Positions 51,901 through 64,000 of a stretch of DNA of 64,000 bases are shown here, piece by piece. The notes below the pieces were generated by a model. It had not been told where the DNA came from, made no database searches, and saw only the letters and a list, made by a program, of their open reading frames with translations. Source of the stretch: Takakia lepidozioides (taxonomy: Eukaryota; Streptophyta; Takakiopsida; Takakiales; Takakiaceae); the NCBI GenBank assembly GCA_030704615.1, contig CM060734.1, positions 44,408,042-44,472,041 on the forward strand, read 5' to 3'. The position numbers and the translations under genes were made by a program. Each line of letters starts with the position of its first letter. Position 1 is the stretch's first letter.

Positions 51901-54900
51901 GGCCTGCTGAGACTTACAGCACACAGAAGAAGTAAAACCTTTTAGGATATTCTTGTAGAGAAAACCAACAAATTGGCTTCATGACTTCAGCATTCCTTCA
52001 ATTGCCAGCACTGGAATCATCACATAATTAAGTAACTACCCAATACTATTGCATGTTTAACCCACCTTCGCCCTTGGCGAGCAGCATTCATCAAAGCAGT
52101 CTCAAGGGCCTTGGCTGTTCGAGCTGCGCGCGAGGCGGCATCTGCTTGGGCCCGCAACTCCACCATCCTCCTCTCAAGTTCTACCTTCTGAGAGACTGCT
52201 GCCTCCGCCTCCTTTTTAGCTTCTTCTTCATTCTCACGGGCTACCAAAAGATCATTTTCATACCTGGAACGGATGGCCTCTTTCCTCTTCTTCTCCAGTT
52301 CAGATTGCACAGCCAAATTTTCCTGCAGAGGTATCACCACGGGTGGGTATATAGGACGAGAATCCCAATAGTATATAAGGACGTTTGAGCAACCAAGCAC
52401 TTGTTTAATACCTTAAGGCCTAGCAAGTCAATGACATGTAGGGGAGGTACATTAAAAGAGGAGTGGATGGACTTTCTTGGAACTGGAGAGTGAAGGGTAT
52501 TCAAACAGACTCTAGTGCTTTGACATCAGCACTTTCCTAGCTCCTCAAACATAAAAATATGCCCCGTACGAGAGTTACTCAAGTGATTTGCGTTGAGATT
52601 GAACCTCCTTTTGTATCTTTGATATTCTGCTTGCCCGTCCCCAAACTGGGGGCGACTGCTCTTCCTCAATTCCTGCACTTACGACTTCGTCTTCACTATC
52701 TTCTGACGGTATCTCAGCCAAAAGTTCTTCGATGGGACGCAAGGGTGCAGTGGTTTCAGCCACTACTTCCAGGACCTTGTTCTGGGCCAGTGGTAGATTG
52801 TTGGTGCAACAGGCAATCAGCTCTGCCACCTGCACTCATCCGTGTATTGGTTAGTTTTCCATACCAATACTGCCTCTTTTTCCACTGAGGCTTGGAATAA
52901 GTTCAGCCCTGATACATAAATTCAGATTGTTTCAAAGATCTAATTCATGAGCCTCTGACTCGCATTAATTCTTGGGCTCTGGAAGGACAAACCTTGACTA
53001 TCCATCAGCTCTTCCAAATGGGAAGACCATGAAACACACACACAGATGCGAAAAGAAGAGTAAAGCTACCTGAAGGCTTGAAACTTGACCACCACTGAGA
53101 GCGTCCTTCTCGACAAGTCGGAGATTGTGAGTCTCCTTATATGCATTAGTTGGACGCTCCATACCTCCTGGTCTTATAATCTGTGCTGGCACGAAAAGAT
53201 TACCTCGTCAAAGTTCTATTGTCTTACAGACCTGTCTGAGCCATCTTTATCAGGATCAATTTAGAGAGAATTTGTTGGACGATCAACGTCCCTCTGACTC
53301 CATCTACTCCCCATCTGTTTCCAGAAAAAACATGTCGGTAAATCCTTGTCTATCTTTTTGTAATTTCTGGATGTCGATTTATACTCAGGGTTTGAATCTC
53401 CCTATGTGGAGGGTTTTGGCTCTTAACTAATAAATGAGAGCGTAGCATCCAGTACATAAATCAGTCATCCTCATTCACTTCAGAGGGATAGAATTTTTGC
53501 ATTATATTTCTGTCGTTTTCCCTTCTAACATTGAGAGTCGGGTCAAAACAAACTCACAGTACAATACTCTGGAGGCCCGTAACAGCTGTGAAAGGAAGGC
53601 AGGAAACCACTCTGATACACCCTGGCAACAGCATGAAAGGGACTCTAACTGCTCATTCACCAATTCTTGTAATTTGTCCTCTTAAATTGACAACAAAGCA
53701 AGTACTCACTGTGAAAGGCAATCCACTTTCCACCAGCGCCTTTTCAGCCTTTGCTTTCCATATGAGAACACCCCAGAACAAGCTGCAGGAAGGCCCCCAG
53801 GCAGTTTGTTATTTGGGAACAAACACAACCACATAATAAACATATCAGACATCAATATAAGCAGTATGTTAAACAGCACTGAATCATAAGCCTTCTTTCC
53901 CTACTTGAATGTAAGTTACATAAATCCAATCTCCATTGCTGAAGAATATCTGAAACTGGATCAAACACAGAGACAAGAAATGAAAGCAGACAGATATAAT
54001 CATTTTGCAGGAGGCCCAGATGGTCTGAGGACACGAGTAGAACAACACAGTGCACCCACAGGAAACAAGAAAAGAGACGAATAAAGAAGTTATAAGGAAG
54101 TTTATAACAGAGAGTAATTAGGCCCAACTGGACCAGGAGAACTTCTGGCTCATTGGAGAGCTTGCTCCCTTGCACTAGCTGACATCCTAAAGAGTTTCTG
54201 ACATCCAGAGAGCCAAGAAAGAAAGAAAATCTACAACTGTTCACAGGACACTCAGAGAGCTTATTGGAAGGAGCAGAACAACAATTGACAACCGTATAAA
54301 AAAGACCCAAATGTCATATGGAGACAAGTGCCTTTTCCAGGAAAGCACCCAAGCACTTCTCGTCCTCAAAGCTGAAGGGCTCTCTGTCTGAAAACAGAGA
54401 ATTGAAATGACACTCTATAACTTCTATGGAAAGCCTGAAGAGCAAATGAAAGCAGGAAACAAGAAATGACATGAAAGGAAACGGTACTCCATAACATCCG
54501 CGGAAAGCTCAAAGAGCTTATGGGACAGAAAGGAAAAACAAGAAAGAAGAGACAAAACCACAGCCAAAAAGCAACTACTGCTCAAGGGCTTGCCTAATGG
54601 TCAAGGGCTCATGCAGATAAGCTGCCAAGCATTTCTGATCCTCATAATGGAAGACTTCAGTGAGAGATTGGGTTCCACAGAATAGACAGTTGAATCTCCC
54701 ACGGATCTCGTAGTATAGAGGGCAAAAAAAAAAGATGTGTTCTTCAGTTTGAATTTCCTGGTTGCACCCGGTGCAAGCTGGGCATAGGCGATCCTCCCGT
54801 TGCAGGTTTTCCCTTCTACCAGTCTCTATCCATGGATTGTCGGAGCCCACCCTGAAAGTGAGTGGGGGCCTCAACAGGCAGCCCAAAAACAAAACAGAGA

Positions 54901-57900
54901 AAGAAGGAAAGAAGAAACTTCATCACGTCCACACAGAGAGAGAAAGGGAGATTTAAGACCTACTTCAGCACAGATGCTGGCCAACCAAATTTGGTAGTGC
55001 CTAATGACGTCACTAAGATGAAGTGATTCACCCTCACGCTCGATGCTGCAGCCACCACAACTCCGAAATTCATGCGTCACACTGGAGGACAATCTAACCT
55101 CAATATATATCTTTTCACGAAGTTTCTTTCTACGGTGAAAACCATTCTGCTTCAGGTAAAGGAGAGGCTAGGATTATGATCTGTAGCATGAAAATTGCTT
55201 TCCATGCACCAGATTTGACCATCTTGCATAAGATAACCCTGGAAGTCAAGGCAGTGACATCAAGTTTCGGCAAAACCATATCCCTAGGAACTCAGATATA
55301 TTCCATCACATGGGCAATAACTTTCAATTGTCCTTCATCAATAGTGGCTAGTACGTGGGCTGCACAAAATCATTAGCATACAAATCGAAGGTATACCAGC
55401 AATAATGAGATTCTTTGTAGCCTGAAAATCAATGCGATAGGGACCCGTCACATCCAACACTTCCTTTTCGCTGGCACCAATAGCACACACCACCACTCCT
55501 GCATTTCCCAATGCATCTTCCAGTACATCTAGCCTCTCCAGGTCACACTCCACCAGCTCGACTTTTTCTTCTTTTGGAGGCCCACGAAAACGAAACAATT
55601 TGACAGGCTGCACTAGAAATAAGGTTGGTTTTTATTAAACCTCTCCGTTTATGTTGGAATGACAGCCTCTTTCACTCAACATCCTCCCACCAACAGCAAT
55701 AAGCCCTTGTAGAGTTCACTTAAGGGAAGCAAGGACATCTGTCAGTAATGACTTTGCAAGCACCCCGCCAACTCAACCACTGCACAGGAAAGTCCACAAT
55801 CATTCCATCTATTATCTATTCAATTATTGTCATGTTGATAAAATACCAGGCAATGTATCATCTCTCTGCTAACTCAACTGTTGAATCTGGAAGATGAAGT
55901 CAACACTTACCCAAGGTGTTGATTTTTCATTTTCTGATTTGAGATCTGCACCAATCTGCAGCACAGCAAACGAGAAACTAAGTACAGAAGGGTGTCTGAT
56001 CTGTCTTCCAGCATAAGCAACTTTCAAAAAGCTGAAAATATGAACTTCCTTGCACACAGCTCTGTCCCACATAATCAAAAGGCTTGCTCAGTGCAAGAAA
56101 GATTCCATCATGACATGAACCCCGTCCAGCCTCATCCAGCTCACCGGATTGTTTAAATATGATAGCCGAAATGTAGGACATAGTCACTTACAAGCTCCAC
56201 ATACTGGTGGACAGGAATATGTAGTTGGAATTGCCCATCTTCTAACAGGAGGCAGTAGCCCTAACAGGTCACGCAGACAAGAAATTGGCTCTGGCTGATC
56301 AGACCATGTTGCTTGACTATCAAATTCATCAAAAAAGTGGGATTAAATTGGTCCACATCACTCCCTCGGAGGTGAAGGTTGTCATCTGCCATACCTCAAG
56401 AAGGGCCTGACCTTTGGCAATATCTCTAACACCTGCTCGCACTTGGAATCCCAACTTCAAAAGCTCCCTGTGACAAACAAAAAGGGAAATCCATGACTGC
56501 CACATAGTACTGCCAAATGACAAAGGACCCTTCAATCAAATTTCACAAGCAGCCAACATGAGTTTCCATGAGTTCTATCTTCCATTGAGTGTCAGCATCA
56601 TGCTGTGTAACTCTCTCTCTCAACTGTCCTCTCTACTACAAAATCATGGGCCACTACTTGCTTGGACATTACAGACTTTGTTTGTTTGTTTCTCTGTGCC
56701 AGAGCATACAGTTTCATTCTCTCATCTTGCATAGTATGAGATTGAGGGAGATGCTATTGTGTCTTCAGATATTATGAGTCTTTGGAAGAGGCTTTGAACT
56801 TTGAGGTCCAAAGTGTCTGGATGCCTGCCTGAATGAGACACTCGTCGTGGGGCATTGTTTGACATTGTGAAGTGGTTTCTTCCTGTTGTATTGATCAAAT
56901 GGACCCTTACGGGCTCTTGTGGATATTATTAAAGTTCATTTCTTTCTCTCTCTTCCTCTCTCTCACACACACAACTATTCCGGTAAAAGTAGCCAGACCT
57001 TACAACACGTGATCCGACTCTGCCAGTAGCTCCAGCCACAAATACCACATTATTGTCTTTCTTACCCCCTCGGTCAAGTTTTAATGTCCCAGGGAGTCTC
57101 CGGAGCTTCCTTGTTCCACTTGCAACCTCTGATTGACTGCCACCTGGTGCTGCATCATTTTTCATCTTCAAGGTACCCAAAGGCACACGACCTGTAATTC
57201 AAAATCAGGGTGGCCCTAGTGACCTTAGATGCTACAGATATAAATCGAGCCATCAACTAGATGAAGCCCCTTCTATTCTATCCCCCAATACAAAAGACAC
57301 ATGCATGTTGCATAACAGTAAAACAGAAATCAATCTCACAGGACAAGGCTCTTTTCAATTCCACAACACATGACATGGCATCTCTCTAATTATGACACTG
57401 TCTGCAATCGCCACTTTTCTTCTGCTTCATCCGCATGGTCTGGACATCCAATAAATTATTTCAACTTAATATAATCGTTCCAGTCACACTCCTGTACATA
57501 GATGCTACAACTGCTTACACTCACCTTGGATTCCGGAGTGGCCCATTGTCCTGTATTTAAGAGTAATTCTGCTAATTGTTGATTCAAGAATACTCTAAAT
57601 GCTGCGTTGCTGTGAGCTGAGTGCTTCATTCAGCTATGTTGCTAATCGAGTGACGCAAAAGGCACCTAGACCCCACCTCAAAGTTCTAGCAACTGTCCAC
57701 AGTTCTCAGTTAATGACAACGGTCAATATTCAATATTCATTAGTCAATATTCATAATGATATTGTGAACTGATTGACGTAAGGAATGCAATGTCTGCATT
57801 CTTCCACGCGAAAATAAATGGTACAATGCGACTATTCTGGAGGATCTATCTGTTAGATCAATTGTGTGCATATTATTAACCACAGGATATAGCTTGAAAC

Positions 57901-58292
57901 GGGGGATTGTTGAGTACAGATGCTGCGTTTACATTTATCCATGCAACATTCAGATGAATTGTTTCTTTAAACTTACTCAAATGGTAGGCAGGACACATTC
58001 CCGAGATCATCACACATTCAAATGCTTGAATTATGGCGTACGAAATGACACATATGAAGATGGAGAATGGCGTACCTGAACCGCCACTTTGTACTCGCAA
58101 TCCAAGCAGTAAGGTCCGCTTCTTAAATGAATGAAGGGGCAGCCCTCTCTTACTGATACGAAGTTGCCGATGTCCTCCGGATGATGGGAGTTGCAGAATG
58201 CGGGAGCTTCCATGCCCGAAAAATTGCGATGAAAAACAACAGTTCGGAGAAAGAGAGTGGGGATTCGGATGTAACAACACCGGGGTCGCCAT
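48931..58292 (-). CDS. TIC62: TIC62: plastid Rossmann-fold protein with FNR-binding repeats, expanded by a coiled-coil insert
   Basis: Fifteen exons: 58076-58292, 56999-57191, 56395-56467, 55911-55955, 55397-55607, 54964-55045, 53710-53782, 53070-53180, 52605-52829, 52066-52322, 51611-51789, 50910-51387, 49999-50308 (3' end uncertain), 49272-49709 and 48931-49096. TIC62 binds ferredoxin-NADP reductase at thylakoids, stroma and inner envelope. Order: Ser/His-rich transit peptide (1 to about 75), NAD(P) fold VFVAGATGRVGSRVVRELLK, CDLERLDVLEDALGNA, AIGASEKEV, FILVTSLGTTKFGWP, RPGGMERPTNAYKETHN, VVAETTAPLRPIEELL; then about 200 residues of charged Glu/Ala/Lys coiled coil (exons 10-12), which I do not recall from the Arabidopsis protein (641 residues). 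Three FNR repeats follow: RDADLKPPSSPSPTPP, RYPNLKPPASPTPRPP and RYANLKPPSSPTPSPP, the last preceded by RPLSPYT. Phases agree except that exon 13 meets TGA at 50007-50005 before exon 14. Intron 12 is GC-AG. Confidence 0.9.
54320..54890 (-). mobile_element. Two or more LINE ends in TIC62 intron 6
   Basis: The frame 54892-54575 carries the family finger (LCPACTGCNQEIQTEEHIFF, CPLYYEIRGRFNCLF) and the stop after TIRQALEQ. Its hairpin tail is at about 54474-54530 (ggtactccataacatccgcg, AAGCTC-AAA-GAGCTT). Immediately downstream lies an older, decayed end at about 54320-54440. Orientation is the same as the host gene. The 5' break is at about 54855. Confidence 0.85.
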
Positions 58293-58710
58293 AGCCAGCT
58301 CCCCAGCGCATCGCCTTCACTCACTCTCTCTTTCTCTCTCTCTCTCGCTCTCGCTCTCGTCTGGACGTCTAGACAGTACCAAAAGTGTAAGATTGAGTTG
58401 TATTGAGTGTAAAGTGATGGTGTGGACCAATGGAGAGGGCGTTAGGAGGATTTGCTATCACCTTCGAGGGCCTGAACGAGGGTACGAAACCAGTTTGATC
58501 TTCTCGTTTCCAGCCTCGCCTACATTTCTGATCTTGGAATTTACAATCTAAGGGTCTGGGGAGTAGGAACGTGGCCTTCTGCTTGGCCTGGAAATCCCGT
58601 GAACTACCTTCGTTGTTGTTCCTGCAGCGACTGCTGCCAGTGTTGGAGTCATGGAACTCGTTCATGAGCTCTTTGTAATTGTAGTTTTGCTGGAAAAGTG
58701 TTAGTTCGCT

Positions 58711-59582
58711 TCACCTGTGCTGCCAACTTCTTTCCACAACCCTTTGCCATTCCCTGGGCTTCGTCATATAAACAGGCCACACAACTGTTCTCCCAGGGAA
58801 GGCAACTCTTTGAGCTCTAGTAGTGGATTGGTGTTTTCCCGGCCCTAATACCGCTAGACTTTGAAGCTCGCACTCGGCTTCAAGAGCTCTCCGTGAGCTC
58901 ATCAAATTGTGTGAATCCAAGTTCACTGCACGTTCCTACAAGACGCATGTTGGATAACCATTTTGCAACTTTAAGTTTCTGCATGCTGTGTTGGAAAGAA
59001 AGGAAAGGAGAAGTATAACTTACAGAGGATGCTTACTTAAAGAGCTTAATCAGCTATTTAGTATGACAAAATCAGAATAACTTGAAAGATCGAGCGCTTG
59101 TGCTACTCAATGTCAGCCCGGTGGTGTGGGGAAGCAGAAATGATGTACAGAGGATAGACGGAAGCATTCACTTGCAGCGTGAGTGAAGTAATTTGATAAG
59201 CTGGGAAAGGACAGAACTCGAACTTGCATGGCTACCAATCTGCAAGCCATTGCTGAAGTATTAGGGAAGTATTTGACACTGCTAGCCCTAAGACTACTCT
59301 GAGATTCATCTGATGTGATTGTAGGATTTGTATCTATGCAGGTAGATCGGTGTGGAGCAATAGAGCTCGAATTTGGAGCTACGTCTATTAAGATACAGCG
59401 ATGGGCATGATATTGCAAGACATAGGCAAGAGCCTCTCGTAAAATTCTTCAAATGTTGAGAAGAAATACGTATTTGATCCAATTTCAGTGCTGCATGCGA
59501 TGTTTCTGCGCGATCTCCAAAATTCCGTTGACAGACTTGCAGATCGTGAAGATTACCTTGACCATGTTGAAGTCCTCTTCAT
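58711..59582 (-). CDS. Possible small gene of unknown function, three exons, 171 codons
   Basis: Exons 59557-59582, 59172-59446 and 58711-58925 join in phase (GT-AG introns of 110 and 246 bp) into one frame of 171 residues plus stop. It starts MKRTSTWSRILREALAYVLQ and continues with YHAHRCILIDVAPNSSS, SVKYFPNTSAMACRLVAMQV, LMSSRRALEAECELQSLAV and KPREWQRVVERSW near the end. The first residues are basic and amphipathic, so an organelle-targeting peptide is possible. It would be divergently transcribed from the P0 gene. I do not recognise a family. Support is only that three open segments fit in phase and that the composition looks protein-like; it may be a false model. Confidence 0.35.
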
Positions 59583-59730
59583 GAAGTTCTGATGGTCGCT
59601 ATCTAAAATAAGGCAAGCGGTGCTAAAGTGATCAAATTACCTTCATAATGGTAGATCCATTGGATCGAGGGTTGTCTCTCAGACTTCACATCCATGAAGA
59701 AGGGTGACCGGACTACCGGACGATCCTGTC

Positions 59731-59790
59731 ACAACCCTAATAGGGAGGGTATAAAGGAGGCAGGGCAGCACCCTAGCTTCCTCTCTTGCG
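59731..59790 (+). promoter_or_regulatory. Promoter of the P0 gene: telo-box-like motif, TATA box, pyrimidine-rich start region
   Basis: acaaccctaa (59731-59740) contains AACCCTAA, the core of the telo-box common upstream of plant ribosomal protein genes. A TATA box (gtataaag) lies at 59750-59756. agcttcctctcttgcggc follows about 25-35 bp downstream and fits a pyrimidine-rich start as in translation-machinery genes. This implies a leader of about 250 bp before ATG 60038, possibly with its own intron (atttttttag at 59908). Confidence 0.6.
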
Positions 59791-60037
59791 GCTGCGAAGT
59801 GCGCTCTCTCTCGGTCTCTCTCGCGTACATACATCGAGGGGTTAAACGGCAGCACTGCCCGCCTTGCCAGGGACGACAACCCAGGCTTGGCCCCCGTTGT
59901 TCTTGTCATTTTTTTAGTTCGATATTGCAAGGGGTTGCTTCTTTGTAGAAGTTTTCAATCCGTTTTTGGGGTTTAGGATCTCGGGAGAGAAACTCTATCT
60001 CTGTGTTTGGTTCAGGTCGGTGAGGATCTAGTAAAAA

Positions 60038-62886
60038 ATGGGGTTCAAGGGTACAAAGCAGGAGAAGAAGGTCGCGTACGACAAGAAGCTGTGTGATCTG
60101 CTGGAGGAGTTCTCGCAGGTGTTGGTGTGTGCGGCTGATAATGTCGGGTCCACACAGCTGCAAGGGATTCGCAGGGGGTTGAGACCCGAGTCTGTGGTGC
60201 TCATGGGCAAGAATACTATGATGAAGCGGTCCATCCGTATCCATGCGGAGAAGACTGGTAACGACGCCTACCTCAACCTTCTACCCCTTCTTGTGGTATG
60301 TCCCAGCTTCCCGCTCTTGCATATAAAGTTAAGTACAATGCTTGTGCGTTCGTAGCAGTGTCTCGATTGTGAACCACAGATGAATGTCAGAGGGCATCGC
60401 AACTGACATCGCAACAGATCCTTTATAGAATCTGATCACTCGGGTGAGCTGCTGAGGACTCTGGGAACAGTGTTCTTCTTGCTTGCGAGTAAGGGGAAAG
60501 GAAGAAGTGAGATGATGAACATGTATAACCTAATGGTTTGAATGCCGCAATGATGGCATCTATTGCTTCAAACTTTCTGATCACTTTTTCCTCTCATCGT
60601 TAAGCAGTTACAAAGGTTTGGGTGAGTCTCAGAGAGGAGAGATGTGAATGAGGCCCTGTGTGTGATTGTGCCGATTTCCCCTCAAGCGTTTTTATCTCTG
60701 ACTCAACACTATTCAGGAATGTCATCAGTGAGGTTGTTTAGCTGAAGGAGGGTTACTCCTATCACCTCTTTTTAGCTCATTGTCATTATATCTCGTACTA
60801 AAACTTGGTGCCACTGTATATTAAATTCTCAATATTATTAGTTCCACCTCCATCCATTGGACTCCTTTCTATTACTTGATTCGGTGTGTTTGTTCCTAAT
60901 ATTCACCATAAAATGGGGAAAAGGAGGCCAAGAGATATGATGAGTTAAATTCCCTATTGGTTTGACTGCCAGAATGATGGCACATATTTTTAGAACTGCT
61001 GATCTCTCTTGCCTCTTTTTGTCCAACTACGTTTTTCGCTGGTGTGGTTTTTTGATTAATTTGTTCAAATGTTGTCAAAGTGGTATTGGACGTTGTGAGT
61101 TGTGGAACAACTTCTCTTTAATTGGGTTCTTGTGGTGATCGCTTGGTGCATATCTGTCTTTGACTCTGTGCCACACATTGTTTAGTCATTCGGATTCACC
61201 CTTAGTGTGTTGTCCAGTTCTGCTGTTTTTTTGTTTGTGCTAGTTCAGCAGGTTGCAGTGATGATGCACGAATGGGGGAGGTAAGGAGTGTTGCTCAGAT
61301 GTTATTGCACATTTAGGAAAATATCTGAAACACCTTTGATTTATGACTGACATAGTCCTTTGCACTCAGTGTACATCTGAGCAGTTTTCCTTATCTTTTT
61401 TGTGAAAATTCTACTCTTCTCTTAGGGTTGTCACAACTCCGTTGGTCTGTTTCCATTAGCCTGTTGGAAGCCTTTTTACCAAGGAGTCAGGTGCGCTTTC
61501 TTCCTAATATGAGTTCAGGGCCTCATTCTTCTTGGAGTCTCTGGCATTCTTTTTTCTGTATGTTGTTCATAGAATGGTTCGGAGCAGATTATGGCAGGTC
61601 ATAAGATTCAATTGATATTGTTTTCATGTACAGTTGCACTAGGGTTTCTCTCTAGGAAGGTTAACCAAGTGATGATGTATGGCAGGGTAATGTTGGGCTT
61701 ATTTTTACCAAAGGTGATTTGAAGGAAGTAAGGGAGGAGGTTGCCAAATATGTGGTATGTTTTTGTATCTTCCATGCGTGTGGCCAAAAGCACTGCTCAA
61801 TTGTGTTGATGTACATGTAGGTGAAAGGATCGTAACCTGTACATCTGCTATGGGGTACATCTGCTATGGGCCTAGCCAGTTGTATTATCTCAGCAGTCAT
61901 TGAAGGTTACTGCAAGGACTGGCTTGCAACACCTGGGTCCACATGTATTTTATCTTCGTGTGATTGTTGTTGTAGGTTGGAGCTCCTGCTCGCGTGGGAC
62001 TTGTGGCCCCCATTGACGTTGTAGTGCCGCCTGGAAACACTGGGCTGGATCCTTCCCAAACTTCTTTCTTTCAGGTATGGATGGTACAGCTGTGTCATCT
62101 ATCTTGTCCATATTAATCTGGACTTTTTGTGTATCTCATGGGCCTCATCCGTACACTTTGCTAACTCTTTGCTAATTGACTTGACTACTGCCAGGTTCTG
62201 AACATACCTACCAAAATCAACAAGGGAACTGTTGAGATCATTGCTCCAGTTGAACTGATTCGAAAAGGAGAGAAGGTGGGTTCGTCAGAGGCTGCACTGT
62301 TGGCCAAGCTGGCTATCCGCCCTTTTTCATATGGGCTGGTTGTCCAGAAGGTCTATGACAATGGCTCTGCATTTGATCCTGCTGTCCTTGACCTGACTGA
62401 AGATGACTTGGCGGAGAAATTTGCTGCTGGAATTTCAACTGTGGCGGCCCTCTCCTTGGGCATTGGCTACCCAACTCTGGCTGCGGCTCCGCACTTCTTT
62501 GTGAATTCATACAAGAATGTGTTGGCTGTAGCTGTTGCGACTGAGTACTCATTCCCACAGGCTGACTCAATCAAGGAATATCTGAAGGTCAGTGTTTTGC
62601 TATTTGGAAATTTGAAATGTATCTTTTTGTCGGAGGATCCTGTCATACATGACATCTTGCTCATTTGAATGAGCCTTTCCCTCTTTTTCTGAGACGGTTT
62701 TAACAACAAGAAAGTCACTCATCACGGGAAGTGTGTTTACAGGATCCCTCAAAGTTTGCAGTGACAGCTGAACCAGTGGCAGCAGCCACCTCAGCATCCT
62801 CTGCACCAGCTGCAGAGGAAAAGGTAGAAGAAAAAGAGAAGGAAGAGGAATCTGATGATGATATGGGTTTTAGCCTTTTTGAGTAG
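60038..62886 (+). CDS. RPP0: 60S acidic ribosomal protein P0 (uL10)
   Basis: Five exons, 60038-60295, 61686-61754, 61976-62074, 62195-62587 and 62743-62886, join in phase to 320 residues, normal for P0. P0 anchors the P1/P2 stalk on 28S rRNA and helps recruit elongation factors. The sequence begins [20 protein letters not shown], with [59 protein letters not shown] and [13 protein letters not shown]; it ends in an Ala-rich hinge and the acidic P-protein tail [13 protein letters not shown], the site bound by stalk-targeting proteins. Every junction is GT-AG and falls between codons. The first intron is long (1390 bp) and carries no recognisable gene. Nothing is missing. Confidence 0.97.
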
Positions 62887-63212
62887 GTTTACCCAGTTCA
62901 TGTTGCACAAAGTATCCAGGAGTGAGTTTTCAGCAGGGAGAGGTAAATTGAGTTCATGGTTTGTGTGGATGATGACTTACTCTGCAAGATAGTAAATTCA
63001 TGATACAATCTCATATCTCAAAATTGATTTGCAGCTGCGTTTGACAGTCCATGTATCACTTGTCTTGTTTAGAAGTGTCGTGAGAGATCGAGGTCACGGG
63101 ACTCAACTAGAAGATATGCATGAAAAAATGTCGAAACATTCCCATGGTAATTCATCGTGATATATAAAGATGACGGAGAAACCTTTAAGAGAATGTCTTG
63201 AAATTTTGGATG

Positions 63213-63853
63213 TTAATCCCTAAACGCCCAGTAGCCCGTTTCGGGCTTTTGGGTTTTAAAAAATCTGAAAAATTTGTATTTGCCATGGAATTCTGTGAAA
63301 AAAAATATAGTATTCTGGGGCATCTAGCACACCAAGATTCATTGCCTGATTGCCCCGGATCTGCCAAGTTGCAAAGAGATCTTATCACGCAAGTAGAGGG
63401 GTCACGATTTGATAAAGATAATTCTCGTTGTTTCATTCTTCACACGTGTGTGGGAGAGGGAGAGAAAAAGGGATTTTCCCAGGTTTGACCAAGTGGCAAT
63501 ATCACATGCATTGGCCAAATTGGATACTTTTTGGCTTGTTGGATGAAGGATCTCAAGAGGATGAAACCTTGCTAATTTCGCCTCAATCCCATTTGATCCC
63601 GTCACCCAAATCTTTAAAAAAACTACCAAAAATGGATATGTTTCTCAAAAGGGCCCCAATAATGGAGCCCATATTCCACGGTGGCATTTTGTGGATCTGG
63701 GGTTGATTGGCCTCAAATTCGGCATGTGGATGCACGAGGAAGGTACGCACCTAATGTGCGGTCAAGTTCATTTTCTGAAAGTTACACCTTTTTTTCACTT
63801 AAAGGGTCATGTTTTCTAAGAAAGTCAAACTATGGCACACGTTTAAGGGTTAA
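63213..63853. mobile_element. TTAA-flanked inverted-repeat element, 641 bp, non-coding
   Basis: The left end reads TTAATCCCTAAACGCCC (63213). The right end read inwards is TTAACCCTTAAACGTGT (63853). The first 14 bases match at 12 positions. Both ends share the TTAA-CCC-TAAA pattern of the 31-kb element, and gtgtaact occurs near the end of both. No long open frame. Confidence 0.5.
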
Positions 63854-63983
63854 AGGGCTTTCAGTGGACTGTTTCTTTACAAATAGAGAGATAAGAAAAT
63901 GATTTAACAATGTATCTAATGTCAAAAACAGTGTTAGGTCGGACAATTCAACTCTACAGTTAAAATTCAGCATATGGTAGAGA

Positions 63984-64000
63984 TTAACCCCTAAAGGACA
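63984..64000. mobile_element. Left end of a further TTAA element, cut by the window edge
   Basis: TTAACCCCTAAAGGACA equals the right-end repeat of the 31-kb element over 16 bases before the window stops. Confidence 0.5.

Noticed and set aside
53852-54310. Minus-strand frame of 152 codons inside a TIC62 intron
   Set aside because: No protein-like content; lies between two well-defined TIC62 exons and next to LINE remains.
58690-58714. A 25-bp intron at the end of the unknown minus-strand gene
   Set aside because: Too short for a plant intron; the frame simply stops at TGA at 58711-58713.

Overview
The window is nuclear DNA of a land plant, most likely a vascular plant. Every gene is split by GT-AG introns. 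The set includes two plastid-targeted proteins (a CGFS glutaredoxin and TIC62), a plant-type ABCC1/2 vacuolar transporter and a class II serine carboxypeptidase-like enzyme. TIC62 carries the C-terminal FNR-binding repeats, which as I recall are reported from vascular plants only. The moderate similarity of several proteins to the seed-plant versions I remember would fit a non-seed vascular plant such as a lycophyte or fern, but I cannot settle that by eye.

Layout. 1-16.85 kb (minus): a broken gene for condensin subunit CAP-D2, with three in-frame stops, missing coding stretches and about 8 kb of LINE copies packed head to tail in one intron. 17-18.6 kb: a short flank and another LINE fragment. 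18.8-22.6 kb (plus): an intact ten-exon carboxypeptidase gene behind a tandemly duplicated TATA-box promoter. 24.2-30.15 kb (minus): an intact two-exon ABCC transporter of 1633 codons. 31-40 kb: a gene-free stretch with a TTAA-flanked inverted-repeat element, a minisatellite, a perfect heat-shock-element cluster and a truncated L1-type LINE. 41-45 kb (minus): CGFS glutaredoxin and an F-box/kelch protein. 48.9-58.3 kb (minus): TIC62, 15 exons, with an unusual coiled-coil insert and a GC-AG intron. 58.7-59.6 kb (minus): a possible unrecognised 171-codon gene. 60.0-62.9 kb (plus): ribosomal stalk protein P0 (uL10). 63.2-64 kb: more TTAA-flanked elements, one cut by the window edge.

The genes do not form a pathway; they are independent housekeeping and plastid genes. 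What unifies the window is mobile DNA. A single LINE family, recognisable by a C-terminal CxxC...HxxxxC finger, a 3' hairpin and an (ATTTC)n tail, occurs at a dozen or more places. It is often joined tail to truncated head in one orientation and was recently inserted into a carboxypeptidase intron. Its best copy has ORF1 and ORF2 in the same frame, separated by a single UAG.
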